Assembly (NCBI GenBank): GCA_001604105.1
Contig: LVAQ01000021.1
Coordinates: 1 to 64,000, forward strand
DNA from: Clostridiales bacterium Firm_11
GTDB lineage: Bacteria; Bacillota; Clostridia; Christensenellales; Aristaeellaceae
Direction: 5' to 3'
Length of the DNA: 64,000 bases
Shown: in pieces, positions 36,079-45,384 of the stretch
Layout of the letters: each line of letters starts with the position of its first letter
Position numbering within the stretch: the stretch's first letter is position 1
Made by a program: the position numbers and the translations under genes
The notes under the pieces: model-generated
What the model saw: only the letters and a program-made list of their open reading frames with translations
Databases searched by the model: none
What the model was told of the DNA's origin: nothing

Positions 36079-37056
36079 TCAGGTCGATTGCCGCTTGACC
36101 AGCGTAACCGGAAGAATGGTCTGTGTGGGCACAACCACGCCGCCAAGCTGATTGAGAATCACTTCCACCGCGTATTTGCCGATTTCATCAATCGGCTGGC
36201 GAATGGTCGTCAGCGTGGGGGTGGTCAGGGATGCTAACGGGATGTCATCAAATCCCACAATTTTGAGCTGCTCGGGAATGCTGATCTTTAGCTTTTGCGC
36301 CACCTGCAAAGTCTGCGCCGCCATAATATCGTTGCCCAGAAACACACCGTCCACCCGGTGCTCTGTCAGCATGGCTTCAATGTCCTGATAGTAGTCTAAA
36401 TTAGAGAAATTCTCTTCTGACGAAGAGTACACAATCGGCTCAATCCCGTTTTGACGGCAGGTGTCGATAAACGCCTCATCCCGTCGGTTGGCCTGCAATT
36501 GCAGCTTCTGCGGCCCCGTAATGTGCCCAAGCCGCCTGCATCCCAAGTCGATCAGGTGCTGCGTCGCAAGGCAGCCCCCACGGTAGTTGTCGCTGGATAC
36601 ATAAGGGATGGATTGATTCAAAATGCGGTCGATGGTCACAAAGGGAAACTTATGGTTCAGGTGTGATTGAATATCGGCGGAGCGGGAGCTGAGAATAATC
36701 CCGTCCACCTTGTTGCCTTGCAGCATCTGAAGGTATTCGATCTCTTTGGCGGCATCCTGCCGCGAGAGGCAAAGCATGATTTTAAACCCGGCGGCCGAGG
36801 CATGTTTTTCAATCGATTGCAGGAGCTTTCCAAAAAAGGGATGCTCTACGCTTGGCATAATGACGCCCAGTATATTGCTGTGCTGCCGGAAAAGCGACCG
36901 CGCCAGTTCATTGGGCTGGTAGTGCAGCTCTGCCATCGCGCTGTACACAGCTTTGCGGGTTTTTTCGCTGATATAACCACGGTTATTGAGCACACGCGAT
37001 ACTGTGGTAACCGATAAACCGGACTTTCTGGCAACATCCTTGATGTTGGGCATCAA
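36079..37056 (-). CDS. LacI family transcriptional regulator (sucrose locus)
   Basis: A 325-residue protein. The N-terminal helix-turn-helix is IKDVARKSGLSVTTVSRVLNN, followed by the hinge helix region ELARSLFRQ. A periplasmic-binding-protein-like ligand domain follows (ILGVIMPSVEHPFFGKLL, GVFLGNDIMAAQTL, IVGFDDIPLASLTTP). It is divergent from the sucrose importer operon. Palindromic CAACATGTTG sites lie at both the importer promoter and its own upstream region, consistent with repression of both until a sugar such as sucrose or fructose is present. Confidence 0.93.
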   Translation of the reverse strand: MMPNIKDVARKSGLSVTTVSRVLNNRGYISEKTRKAVYSAMAELHYQPNELARSLFRQHSNILGVIMPSVEHPFFGKLLQSIEKHASAAGFKIMLCLSRQDAAKEIEYLQMLQGNKVDGIILSSRSADIQSHLNHKFPFVTIDRILNQSIPYVSSDNYRGGCLATQHLIDLGCRRLGHITGPQKLQLQANRRDEAFIDTCRQNGIEPIVYSSSEENFSNLDYYQDIEAMLTEHRVDGVFLGNDIMAAQTLQVAQKLKISIPEQLKIVGFDDIPLASLTTPTLTTIRQPIDEIGKYAVEVILNQLGGVVVPTQTILPVTLVKRQST

Positions 37057-37084
37057 AGCAGCTCCTTCCTGATCAGATTCTTCT

Positions 37085-37137
37085 ATTCTATCAGGTTTCG
37101 CGGGAATATCAATTGCAAACTATGTCAACATGTTATT
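37085..37137 (-). promoter_or_regulatory. promoter and operator-like site of the LacI gene
   Basis: On the minus strand, TTGATA (37112-37107), 16-base spacer, TAGAAT (37090-37085). Just upstream at 37124-37137 lies TGTCAACATGTTAT, sharing the CAACATGTT core with the operator of the divergent operon. Confidence 0.55.
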
Positions 37138-37262
37138 ATTATTTTTACATTATTGCATCCCATCAGCATTGTATGTGGTTTGTTTCCAACCATACAGCGC
37201 ATTAACCTTCGCCCTGTATTGTGCATGTTGATTATTTAATTGCCCCATATAAATAATTTTTG

Positions 37263-37305
37263 CACATGACAACATGTTGACATGTGCTAAATCCTGTGTT
37301 ATGAT
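37263..37305 (+). promoter_or_regulatory. promoter with LacI operator for the sucrose operon
   Basis: TTGACA (37277-37282), 17-base spacer, TATGAT (37300-37305). A 24-base palindrome with one mismatched pair covers 37263-37286 (core CAACATGTTG, outer CACATG/CATGTG) and overlaps the -35 box, an ideal repressor position. Confidence 0.85.
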
Positions 37306-37357
37306 TTGCGCATCAAGAGAATGTGGATTCTCTACCATAGTTAGGGAGGATTAGCTC

Positions 37358-38653
37358 ATGAAAAAAGGTCGTATTCTCAGCATGGTTCTCGTTATCATGA
37401 TGCTCTCTACGCTGTTTGGCGCCGCCGCCGTTGCGGAAAGCGTCGAGCAAATCACGTTTCTGAACTCCAAGGGCGAAATTCAAGCGCAATTGGAAGAAGC
37501 CGCCAAGGTTTTCAATGCCGAAAATGCGGGCATCTCTGTTGAGATCATCCCCTGCCCGGCAGGCAAATCTCCTTTCGAAGTCATGTCCACCATGTACAAC
37601 TCCGGCAACGCCCCCACGCTGGCCATGGTCGATGCCGGCGACGTGGTACGGCTCACGGAGAAATTCGTACCGCTAAACGATGAAAATTGGGTCGCGGATG
37701 CCGCTTCCGGCTCGCTGGATTCCGTAACCATCGATGGCAATGTGTACGCATTCCCCTTTGCTGTAGAAGGCTTCGGCTTCATCTACAACAAGCAAGTGCT
37801 TGACGAAGCTTTCGGCGGCGCTTTTGATCCTTCCACCATCACCACCCGCGCGGCGCTGCAGGACGCTTTTGACAAAGTAGTCGCCAGCGGCAAGCAGGCG
37901 CTCATCATCACCCCGATGGACTGGTCGCTGGGCGCGCACATGTTCTCCACAATGTATCTGGCAATCGGCCAGGGCGATCAGGCAGCTTACGATGCGCTGT
38001 TCAGCTCCCTGCGTGCCGGCACCATGGATCTGGCCGCCAATCCTGTGTTCCAGGGCTGGCTGGAAACCTTCGATCTGCTGCGCGAGTACAACAGCGCCAA
38101 GGCAGATGCGCTGTCCATCACCTATGAAAAAGGCCCCGAGCTGCTGGGCAAGGGCGATGTCGGCTTCTGGTATATGGGCAACTGGGCATGGCCGCAAATC
38201 GCGGAGTTCGATACCGCCGATGAAGCCTATGGCTTTGTGCCCTATGTGCTCAGCGATAACGCCGATGATTATGGCAATAAGGATGTAGTCGCCTTCGGTT
38301 CCAAATACGTGGCGCTGGATGGCAGCCAGAACACCGAAGCACAGCAGGCCGCCGGCAAGGCGTTCCTCAACTGGCTCGTCTATGAGGCCAGCGGGCAGGA
38401 TACCCTTGTAAACAAAGCGAATCTTATCCCTGCATTCACCAACATTGAGCTTGATATCGCCGATCCGCTGGGGCGCTCCATTGTCGCCCACATCGCTGAT
38501 GGCACAACGATTCCCGCCATTGATAACTTTGCGGTAATGCCCGCGGATCACTGGTCCGTCGTTGGCGCGTCGCTGCAAAAATACCTTGCCGGGTATGCGG
38601 ATGCCGCTACGCTTGCACAGGAAATCCAGGATTACTGGACAACCGCCAAGTAA
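37358..38653 (+). CDS. extracellular sugar-binding protein of CUT1 ABC importer (sucrose locus)
   Basis: A 431-residue binding protein. The signal peptide ends AAVA-ES (SPase I), with no lipobox. Segments GFGFIYNKQVLDEAFGG and GKGDVGFWYMGNWAWPQIAE are typical of family 1 solute-binding proteins. AGGGAGGA lies before the ATG. The genes for sucrose phosphorylase and GH32 in the same operon point to sucrose or short fructooligosaccharides as ligand. Confidence 0.93.
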   Translation: MKKGRILSMVLVIMMLSTLFGAAAVAESVEQITFLNSKGEIQAQLEEAAKVFNAENAGISVEIIPCPAGKSPFEVMSTMYNSGNAPTLAMVDAGDVVRLTEKFVPLNDENWVADAASGSLDSVTIDGNVYAFPFAVEGFGFIYNKQVLDEAFGGAFDPSTITTRAALQDAFDKVVASGKQALIITPMDWSLGAHMFSTMYLAIGQGDQAAYDALFSSLRAGTMDLAANPVFQGWLETFDLLREYNSAKADALSITYEKGPELLGKGDVGFWYMGNWAWPQIAEFDTADEAYGFVPYVLSDNADDYGNKDVVAFGSKYVALDGSQNTEAQQAAGKAFLNWLVYEASGQDTLVNKANLIPAFTNIELDIADPLGRSIVAHIADGTTIPAIDNFAVMPADHWSVVGASLQKYLAGYADAATLAQEIQDYWTTAK

Positions 38654-38683
38654 GCACATCAAAGCCTGGTAAAACATGAATCG

Positions 38684-38737
38684 CAGGGGGGTAGATCCTG
38701 GGATGGACGGGTATGTCTGCCCAGGGTCTGCCCCCTG
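38684..38737 (+). terminator. stem-loop after the sucrose binding-protein gene
   Basis: An 18-base arm (38684-38701, CAGGGGG at its base, CCTGGG at its top) pairs with 38720-38737 with a few mismatches. It lies between the binding-protein and permease genes and lacks a T-run. Confidence 0.65.
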
Positions 38738-38758
38738 AGTAATACAGGAGGGTTTCCT

Positions 38759-39637
38759 ATGCGCAAGCGTGTCAGTGCCATTCGATCCTTTATCATCTTT
38801 TGCGGCCCCACATCCCTGTTCTTCCTTACGGTGATTCTGATCCCATTTCTGTTTGGCATCTACCTGACCTTCACCAACTGGAATGGCATCTCTGCCACCG
38901 GTTTTGGGTTTTCCGGGCTGGATAACTACCGCGTGGTCATTGCCGATAAGGTTTTCTGGAAATCCTTCTGGCTTACGCTGCGCTTTGTGTTCTTTACTGT
39001 TTTATTCACCAACACAGTTGCCTTCTTCCTGGCCTATGCGCTCACCAGCGGCGTGCGCGGGCAAAACACGCTGCGGGCGGGTTTCTTTACGCCCAATCTG
39101 GTGGGCGGCATCATTCTGGGTTTGATTTGGAACTTCCTGTTTGGCAATGTGTTTACCTTTATTGGCAAAAGCCTTGGCCTTGATCTGCTGAGCATTTCCA
39201 TGCTCAGCAAGCCGGAAACAGCTTTCTGGGCGCTGGTGATTGTCTCCGTCTGGCAATACTCGGGGTATATGATGGTCATCTACATCGCAGGCTTTACCAA
39301 CATGCCAAACGATGTCATGGAAGCTGCGTCCATCGACGGCGCCACCAAAGGCAAACGGCTCACAAAAATCATCATCCCCTTAATGGTACCTTCCTTTATC
39401 ATCTGTGTCTTTTTAACGTTGCAGCGCAGTTTCATGGTGTATGATGTAAACTTGGCGCTTACCAACGGCGGCCCCTTCAAAACCACGCAGCTGATCTCCA
39501 TGCATGTGTACGAAAAGGCTTTCCTCGCGCAGGATTTTGCCGTAGGCCAGGCCGAGGCCGTGTTCCTGTTCCTCATCGTTGCGCTGGTAACCATCACGCA
39601 GCTCTACTTTAGCAAGAAGTTGGAGGCAGAAGCGTAA
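38759..39637 (+). CDS. CUT1 ABC importer permease, MalF/UgpA type (sucrose locus)
   Basis: A 292-residue permease with about six membrane segments, the first near residues 11-32. The EAA loop is VMEAASIDGATKGKRLTKI. ACAGGAGGG precedes the ATG. Its TAA overlaps the ATG of the next permease (TAATG). Confidence 0.93.
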   Translation: MRKRVSAIRSFIIFCGPTSLFFLTVILIPFLFGIYLTFTNWNGISATGFGFSGLDNYRVVIADKVFWKSFWLTLRFVFFTVLFTNTVAFFLAYALTSGVRGQNTLRAGFFTPNLVGGIILGLIWNFLFGNVFTFIGKSLGLDLLSISMLSKPETAFWALVIVSVWQYSGYMMVIYIAGFTNMPNDVMEAASIDGATKGKRLTKIIIPLMVPSFIICVFLTLQRSFMVYDVNLALTNGGPFKTTQLISMHVYEKAFLAQDFAVGQAEAVFLFLIVALVTITQLYFSKKLEAEA

Positions 39638-40464
39638 TGAAGCAGAAAGAACGTATCTTCCTCACCCTGAAAACCCTGCTGCTCTCCGTTTTGCTGCTGG
39701 CGTATCTGGTTCCCTTCATACTGGTTGTGATCAACTCCCTCAAGCCCACGCGGGAGTTCCTGGAAAACCCGCTGGCATTGCCCCAGGCGATCAACTTCAG
39801 CAACTTTACCATCGCCTTTGATAAAATGAACTTTATCAGCGGACTTAGCAACACGGTTGTCATCACCACGGTAAGCGTGTTGCTCATTGCGCTGTTTTCT
39901 TCCATGGCCGCGTACCTGATGGTGCGCACCACATGGAAAATCACCCGTATCCTGTTCTTTTGCATGGTATCGGCCATGATTATTCCTTTTCAGGCGCTCA
40001 TGATTCCCTTGGTACGCATCTACGGCTCGCTGGGCATCCTCAACAATCAATCGACGCTGATTTATATGTACCTTGGCTTCGGCGCGCCGATGGCGGTGTT
40101 CATCTACCATGGCTTCATCAAAAGCGTGCCGCTGGAAATTGAAGAGGCGGCCATGATAGACGGGTGTTCGCAGGTTCGCACGTTTTTCCAGATTGTGTTT
40201 CCGCTGGTCAAGCCCATCTCCTTTACGGTTTTAATTCTCAATGTGCTATGGATATGGAACGATTTTCTGCTGCCCAGTCTGGTGCTCATCAAGCCCGCGC
40301 AGCGCACGCTGCCGCTGTCGACTTTCTACTTCTTTGGCACCTACACGGTAGATTATGGCTTGCTGATGGCCGGGCTGCTGATGACCATCCTGCCGGTCAT
40401 CATCATCTACCTGTTCCTGCAAAAGCATATCATCCAAGGGGTTATGCAGGGCTCCATCAAGTAG
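39637..40464 (+). CDS. CUT1 ABC importer permease, MalG type (sucrose locus)
   Basis: A 275-residue permease. Starts within the TAATG junction with the previous gene, with TTGGAGG upstream. The EAA loop is IEEAAMIDGCSQVRTFFQI and the C-terminus IIQGVMQGSIK is normal. Followed after 16 bases by the sucrose phosphorylase gene. Confidence 0.93.
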   Translation: MKQKERIFLTLKTLLLSVLLLAYLVPFILVVINSLKPTREFLENPLALPQAINFSNFTIAFDKMNFISGLSNTVVITTVSVLLIALFSSMAAYLMVRTTWKITRILFFCMVSAMIIPFQALMIPLVRIYGSLGILNNQSTLIYMYLGFGAPMAVFIYHGFIKSVPLEIEEAAMIDGCSQVRTFFQIVFPLVKPISFTVLILNVLWIWNDFLLPSLVLIKPAQRTLPLSTFYFFGTYTVDYGLLMAGLLMTILPVIIIYLFLQKHIIQGVMQGSIK

Positions 40465-40480
40465 CATCGGGGGATTACCT

Positions 40481-41932
40481 ATGCAAATGAAAAACGAGAT
40501 CATGCTGATCACCTATGCCGACAGCTTCGGCCGCAACCTCTCTGAAATGCGTGATCTGCTGGCCAGGCATTACGAAGGCGCCATCGGCGGCCTGCACATT
40601 CTTCCCTTTTTCCCCTCCTCCGCCGATCGCGGTTTCGCGCCCATTACCTATACGCAGGTTGACCCTACCTTTGGCACCTGGGCGGATATCGATGCCTTGG
40701 GGAACCGTTACTACCTGATGTTCGATTTTATGATCAACCACATGTCCACCCAGTCCCCCTATTATCAGGATATGTTGCTGCGCGGTAAGCAATCGCCTTC
40801 CTGGCCTATGTTTCTGCACTATCGGGATTTCTGGCCGAATGGCGCGCCCACGCAACAGCAGCTTGATCTGGTGTACAAACGCAAGCCGCGGGAACCCTAC
40901 ATCGAAGCGGAACTGGCGGATGGCACGCTGGAGAAACTGTGGTGCACCTTCTCCGCCGAGCAGGTGGATTTGGATATGACCACAGCTGAAACCAAAGCGT
41001 TCATCCGCGATACCCTACAGGGGCTGATGGCGCATCGCCTGTCCATCCTTCGGTTGGACGCCTTCGCGTATGCCATTAAAAAGCCGGATACCAACTGCTT
41101 TTTTGTGGAGCCGGAAATCTGGCACCTGCTGGCCGATGTGCAAACCATCGTGGACAATCAGCAGGTGGTGCTTCTGCCGGAGATTCACGAGCACTATTCC
41201 CTGCAACTGGAACTGGCGCAAAAAGGGTATTGGGTGTATGATTTCGCGCTGCCCATGCTGGTGCTCTACACCCTTTACACAGGCGATACCGCGCCGCTTG
41301 TCCACTGGCTGTCGGTTTGCCCGCGTCAACAGTTTACAACGCTGGATACACACGATGGCATCGGCGTGGTAGATGTAAAGGATCTGCTTACCGATGCGCA
41401 AATCGAGCTTACGCGCAACCTGCTCTACGATACCGGCGCAAACGTAAGCCGCATTTACAGCACCGAGTTGTATAACAACCTTGATGTTTACCAGATTAAC
41501 TGCACGTACTATTCCGCGCTGGGCAATGAGGATGCCGCCTATCTGCTGGCGCGCGCCATCCAGTTTTTCGCGCCGGGCATCCCGCAGGTGTATTACGTTG
41601 GGCTGCTGGCCGGGGAAAATGATCTGGAACTTGTGCAGCGTACCCAGCAGGGTCGCGACATCAACCGCCATAATTATACCGCCGCGGAAGTCGCCGATGC
41701 CCTTTCGCGGTCGGTGGTGCAAAAGCTGCGGCAGCTGATGGTTTTCCGCAACCAATGCCCTGCGTTTCACGGGGAGCTTGCCATCGAAACATCCGGCACG
41801 GAAACCCTTGTCCTGCGGCGCTCGTTTGGCAGCGATAAAGCAAGGCTGACCGCCCACTGCAAAACACATGCGTTCACCGTGGAAAGCAAGCACGCCCATG
41901 AGCCCTGGCAATGCGTGCTCCAAATCCCATAA
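40481..41932 (+). CDS. sucrose phosphorylase (GH13 subfamily 18)
   Basis: A 483-residue protein, the usual length. Catalytic residues align with Bifidobacterium adolescentis sucrose phosphorylase: nucleophile D193 (LRLDAFAYA), acid/base E234 (LLPEIHEHYS) and D292 (TLDTHDGIG). VYYVGLLAGENDLELV and GRDINRHNYT are subfamily hallmarks. It splits sucrose with phosphate into glucose-1-phosphate and fructose, saving an ATP. Cytoplasmic, in the sucrose importer operon. Related enzymes act on sucrose-6-phosphate or glucosylglycerate, so the acceptor is not proven. Confidence 0.92.
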   Translation: MQMKNEIMLITYADSFGRNLSEMRDLLARHYEGAIGGLHILPFFPSSADRGFAPITYTQVDPTFGTWADIDALGNRYYLMFDFMINHMSTQSPYYQDMLLRGKQSPSWPMFLHYRDFWPNGAPTQQQLDLVYKRKPREPYIEAELADGTLEKLWCTFSAEQVDLDMTTAETKAFIRDTLQGLMAHRLSILRLDAFAYAIKKPDTNCFFVEPEIWHLLADVQTIVDNQQVVLLPEIHEHYSLQLELAQKGYWVYDFALPMLVLYTLYTGDTAPLVHWLSVCPRQQFTTLDTHDGIGVVDVKDLLTDAQIELTRNLLYDTGANVSRIYSTELYNNLDVYQINCTYYSALGNEDAAYLLARAIQFFAPGIPQVYYVGLLAGENDLELVQRTQQGRDINRHNYTAAEVADALSRSVVQKLRQLMVFRNQCPAFHGELAIETSGTETLVLRRSFGSDKARLTAHCKTHAFTVESKHAHEPWQCVLQIP

Positions 41933-42087
41933 AATCATAACGCGCGCCGCGTATGTGTCATGCGTCGGCATTGGCAAAGCGCATAGCTGCTTCCCGCCTC
42001 GCCCCACACGCAAAGCCATGGGTAGCAGGAAAACGCAAACGGGCAGGGTTGGCGCCCTGCATTGGGTTGTTAAGGAGGAGAACAGGC

Positions 42088-43575
42088 ATGCCGCATCAAG
42101 CGCATCAGCTTGCGTTGGCAAAAGCGGATCAAGCCCGGGAAGCCCACGCGGTTCGCCGCGGCGATATGCGCCCGGCCTATCATTTTACCGCGCCTTATGG
42201 CTGGCTCAATGATCCAAACGGCCTGATTCAGCATCAGGGTGTATACCATCTGTTTTACCAGCACAACCCTTACGCGACGCACTGGGCGCAGATGCATTGG
42301 GGGCATGCCGTCAGCAGGGATTTGCTCGCATGGACTCACCTGCCCGTGGCGCTGGCGCCCAGCGAGCCCTACGATTGCGACACGCGCGGCGGCTGCTATT
42401 CCGGCAGCGCCATCATGGCCGGAGACGCGCTCACGCTGCTGTATACAGGCTGCACACACAAGAACGGCTTGGAGGAGCAAACGCAGAACCTCGCTTTCAG
42501 CACGGATGGTATTCACTTTACCAAGTACCCCCAAAACCCCGTTATCCCAAAACCGCCAAAAGGGGGCAGCGAACAGTTCCGCGACCCCAAGGTTTGGCAG
42601 TGGGGGCAATCCTACTATGCTGTTCTGGGCAACAGTATGGATGCGCGGGGCTGTGTTTTGCTATACCGTTCGGATGATTTGCGCGCATGGGCCTATTGCG
42701 GCGTGTTGCTGCACGCACAGCCCGGGCAGGGGTGGATGTGGGAATGCCCGGATTTCTTTCCGCTGGGCAACCGCTGGATGCTGACGGTTTCGGCAATGGG
42801 CGTTCAAGGCAACCGCAACCTCTGGTTTGTGGGTGATTTTGATAATCAAACTGGATGCTTTACCCCCCTGCAACAGGGTTTTTTGGATGTGGGGGATGAT
42901 TTTTACGCCCCGCAATCCTTTTTAGATGAGCATAACCGCCGAATTATGATTGGTTGGGCGGATCATAAAAGCCAGCGCGAAGGCGTTCCGCCGGATGCGG
43001 CCACGGCAAGCCATGGTTTCTGCGGCCATTTGTGTTTGCCGCGCGTTGTGACCCTTGCCAAGGGCGATACCCCGCGCTTTGCGCCCATCCCGGAGGTGAC
43101 AGCCTATCGCATCAACCCGTTGCATGGCGCGCTACCTGAGGTACCCGCCCAGCCCGTTTTGCTTGGGCAATGGAACACCACCGCTGTTGAAGCCTTGCTG
43201 CTTCTGGATTTTCAACATAGCAGCGCGAAGCAGGTCACGCTTGCATGGCAGCATGACCCAAGCCACGCAACCACCCTGGTTTATGACCGCGCGGCAGGCA
43301 TGCTGCGCCTTGACCGCAATCAAACGGATGAATGTGTTTCCGGCGTGGTTGAACACGCCGTAGGCGCCCCCGAAACACTGGCGCTGCACATCTTTTTTGA
43401 CCGTAATTCGCTTGAGCTATTCATACAGGACGGCGTGTGCGTCCTCTCCGCCAATGTTTTTCCAAAAGAAAACGCGCTGCAAATGCGGCTTTCCGCGCAA
43501 GGCGGGCAAGGCCCGCGCGCTGTGTGGGATTTGTGGGAAATCAAGCCCTGCACCCCACGGCAAAACGAAACTTGA
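42088..43575 (+). CDS. GH32 beta-fructofuranosidase (invertase/sucrose-6-phosphate hydrolase type)
   Basis: A 495-residue enzyme. The ATG at 42088 follows AAGGAGG; a longer frame reaching 41953 lacks a ribosome binding site. The five-bladed propeller carries the nucleophile D42 (WLNDPNG), the RDP motif (FRDPKVW) and acid/base E219 (WMWECPDFF). A beta-sandwich C-terminus (HIFFDRNSLELFIQDG) completes the family. No signal peptide. Because sucrose enters by ABC import it is unphosphorylated, so hydrolysis of sucrose or short fructans is more likely than of sucrose-6-phosphate. Confidence 0.93.
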   Translation: MPHQAHQLALAKADQAREAHAVRRGDMRPAYHFTAPYGWLNDPNGLIQHQGVYHLFYQHNPYATHWAQMHWGHAVSRDLLAWTHLPVALAPSEPYDCDTRGGCYSGSAIMAGDALTLLYTGCTHKNGLEEQTQNLAFSTDGIHFTKYPQNPVIPKPPKGGSEQFRDPKVWQWGQSYYAVLGNSMDARGCVLLYRSDDLRAWAYCGVLLHAQPGQGWMWECPDFFPLGNRWMLTVSAMGVQGNRNLWFVGDFDNQTGCFTPLQQGFLDVGDDFYAPQSFLDEHNRRIMIGWADHKSQREGVPPDAATASHGFCGHLCLPRVVTLAKGDTPRFAPIPEVTAYRINPLHGALPEVPAQPVLLGQWNTTAVEALLLLDFQHSSAKQVTLAWQHDPSHATTLVYDRAAGMLRLDRNQTDECVSGVVEHAVGAPETLALHIFFDRNSLELFIQDGVCVLSANVFPKENALQMRLSAQGGQGPRAVWDLWEIKPCTPRQNET

Positions 43576-43591
43576 CGAAGTGTGCATCACG

Positions 43592-44040
43592 TTTTGCTGT
43601 CGCTAAAGGCTGGCGGTTCACAGGCAACAGACGCTACCCCTTGCCGCCCCCCATGCCAAAGCATGACCGAAGGAAGCATGCATTGCCTTTTGCTGTCGCT
43701 AAAGGCTGGCGTTTCACAGGCAACATACGCTACCCTTGCCGCCCCCCATGCCAAAGCACAACCGAGTGAAGCATGCATCGCCTTTTGCTGTCGCTAAAAG
43801 CTGGCGGTTCACAGGCAACAGACGCTACCCCTTGCCGCCCCCCATGCCAAAGCATGACCGAAGGAAGCATGCATCGCCTTTTGCTGTCGCTAAAGGCTGG
43901 CGGTTCACAAGCAACAGACGCTACCCCTTGCCGCCCCCCCCATGCCAAAGCACAACCGAATGTGGCGTAAATCGCCTTTTACTGTCGCTAAAGGCTGGCG
44001 GTTCACAGGCAACAGACGCTACCCCTTGCCGCCCTCCCAT
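43592..44040 (+). repeat. five tandem copies of a 96-bp repeat
   Basis: Copies begin near 43592, 43688, 43783, 43879 and 43977 (periods 96, 95, 96 and 98). Each has TTTTGCTGTCGCTAAAGGC, then GGTTCACAGGCAACAGACGC, then CCTTGCCGCC; the first four also carry CATGCCAAAGCA-type hairpin sequence. Copies 1 and 3 are most alike, and copies 2 and 4 share a variant end (CACAACCGA). The 96-base period keeps a reading frame open, but there is no ribosome binding site or recognisable protein. A degenerate trace (GCCAAAAGCTGGCGGAGCAA) follows near 44120. Confidence 0.9.
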
Positions 44041-44251
44041 ACGGTGAACTCTTACCCCCTAGCTTAAAAAGAACTCCGCAGACACGCTCAGTGCAGCGCC
44101 TGAAAAAGGTGTGCAACGCCAAAAGCTGGCGGAGCAAACATCGTCGCACCAGGTCGCGCGCCGCCCTGTACGGGCAGCCCTCTATCTTCCCATGAATCAC
44201 CCCAACCTGAAACGCAACCGATCCTAACACCGCATAACTGCCTGAAACCGC

Positions 44252-44280
44252 TTGCAAGAATCGCACATTTCCGCTATACT
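44252..44280 (+). promoter_or_regulatory. promoter of the second LacI gene
   Basis: TTGCAA (44252-44257), 17-base spacer, TATACT (44275-44280), 20 bases before the ATG at 44301. Confidence 0.6.
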
Positions 44281-44300
44281 GATACGCGGAGTGATGAGCG

Positions 44301-45338
44301 ATGGATGCAAAAAGAGAAATCACAATCTATGATATTGCCAAAGAGGCGGGGGTATCCACAGCCACCGTTTCCCGTATCCTGTCTAACTCAGCGGGGGTTA
44401 AGCAGGATAAACGCGAACGTGTGCAAGCGCTTATCGAAAAATATAACTTCAGACCCAGCGCATTGGCGCGAGGGTTGAGTGAAACGCACAGCAAAGTGAT
44501 TGGCATGCTGTGCCCGGATGTCCGCAATGCTTATTACGCAAACCTGTTTATGGAATGTGAGCGTACGGCCTTTGAAAACGGTTATACGCTCGTGCTGAAT
44601 AACACCTTTGCGCAGGAATCGCTGGAAATCGCCTTTATGGAAAAGCTGCTTGAACAACGTGTGGAAAGCCTGATTGTATGCGGCGGCGTGGCGGACTGGC
44701 GACCGTTGCCCGAACGGTATGCTAAAAGCTTGGAGCGCTTTGCAAAACGCGTGCCCGTGGTTGTTGCGGGAAAGCTGGATATTGAACCGTGTCATCAAGT
44801 ATACATTGACCATGCCCAAGCCATGTGCGCTGCCGTGCGTCACCTCTTGACGCTTGGGCATCGCCGCATTGCCTTTATGCATGGCTTTACCTATATATAT
44901 CAGACGCAGGATAAGCTGCAGGCGTTTCAAGAAACATTGCAGGAGTATGGCGTAACGCCGCGCGCAGAATATATGATCAACGCAGGTGAGTTTGACGAAC
45001 AAGCCGGCCTGTTGGGCATGAAGCGGCTGTTATGCCTGCCGGAACCACCCACCGCCGTAATTGCGATGAACGATTTGATGGCGGCGGGCGCCTTGCAGGC
45101 TGTGCTGCGCCTTGGGTACGCTGTACCGGGTGATTTCTCAATCATCGGGTTTGACGATTCCATTATTACCGAGCTTACCGAGCCGAACCTCAGCAGTGTG
45201 CATTATGACTATGTCCACTATGGCAAAGCACTGATCCAAACAGCTCTTTGCGCCATGAATGGCACGCAATGTGCTCGCGATCAGGTTATTCCCTTTCGCA
45301 TTGCCGTCAAAGCTTCCTGCCGAAAAATTGATGCTTGA
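44301..45338 (+). CDS. LacI family transcriptional regulator (galactoside locus)
   Basis: A 345-residue protein. The helix-turn-helix is YDIAKEAGVSTATVSRILSN, the hinge region RPSALARGLSETHSK, and the sugar-binding core includes VIGMLCPDVRNAYYANLF and SIIGFDDSIITELTEPNL. It is followed by the promoter and operators of the LplB/C-type importer, which it should repress. The GTAACCGGTTAC-like sites downstream are its likely targets. Confidence 0.92.
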   Translation: MDAKREITIYDIAKEAGVSTATVSRILSNSAGVKQDKRERVQALIEKYNFRPSALARGLSETHSKVIGMLCPDVRNAYYANLFMECERTAFENGYTLVLNNTFAQESLEIAFMEKLLEQRVESLIVCGGVADWRPLPERYAKSLERFAKRVPVVVAGKLDIEPCHQVYIDHAQAMCAAVRHLLTLGHRRIAFMHGFTYIYQTQDKLQAFQETLQEYGVTPRAEYMINAGEFDEQAGLLGMKRLLCLPEPPTAVIAMNDLMAAGALQAVLRLGYAVPGDFSIIGFDDSIITELTEPNLSSVHYDYVHYGKALIQTALCAMNGTQCARDQVIPFRIAVKASCRKIDA

Positions 45339-45384
45339 CAGGGTTGTGCGCCGTATGGTACAATCCGCTTATGAAACGGGTTAC
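45335..45384 (+). promoter_or_regulatory. promoter and first operator of the galactoside operon
   Basis: TTGACA (45335-45340), which overlaps the lacI stop codon, 18-base spacer, TACAAT (45359-45364). GAAACGGGTTAC at 45373-45384 lies just after the -10 box and matches the other operator-like sites at 45533 and 47572. The leader to the permease gene is about 190 bases. Confidence 0.75.

Noticed and set aside
43592-44040. Tandem repeats as a CRISPR array
   Set aside because: The units are nearly identical over the whole 96 bases with no unique spacers, and no cas genes are present.
43437-44047. Repeat-encoded protein in the 96-bp array
   Set aside because: The frame stays open only because the period is a multiple of three; no start signal, and period changes (95, 98) shift the frame.
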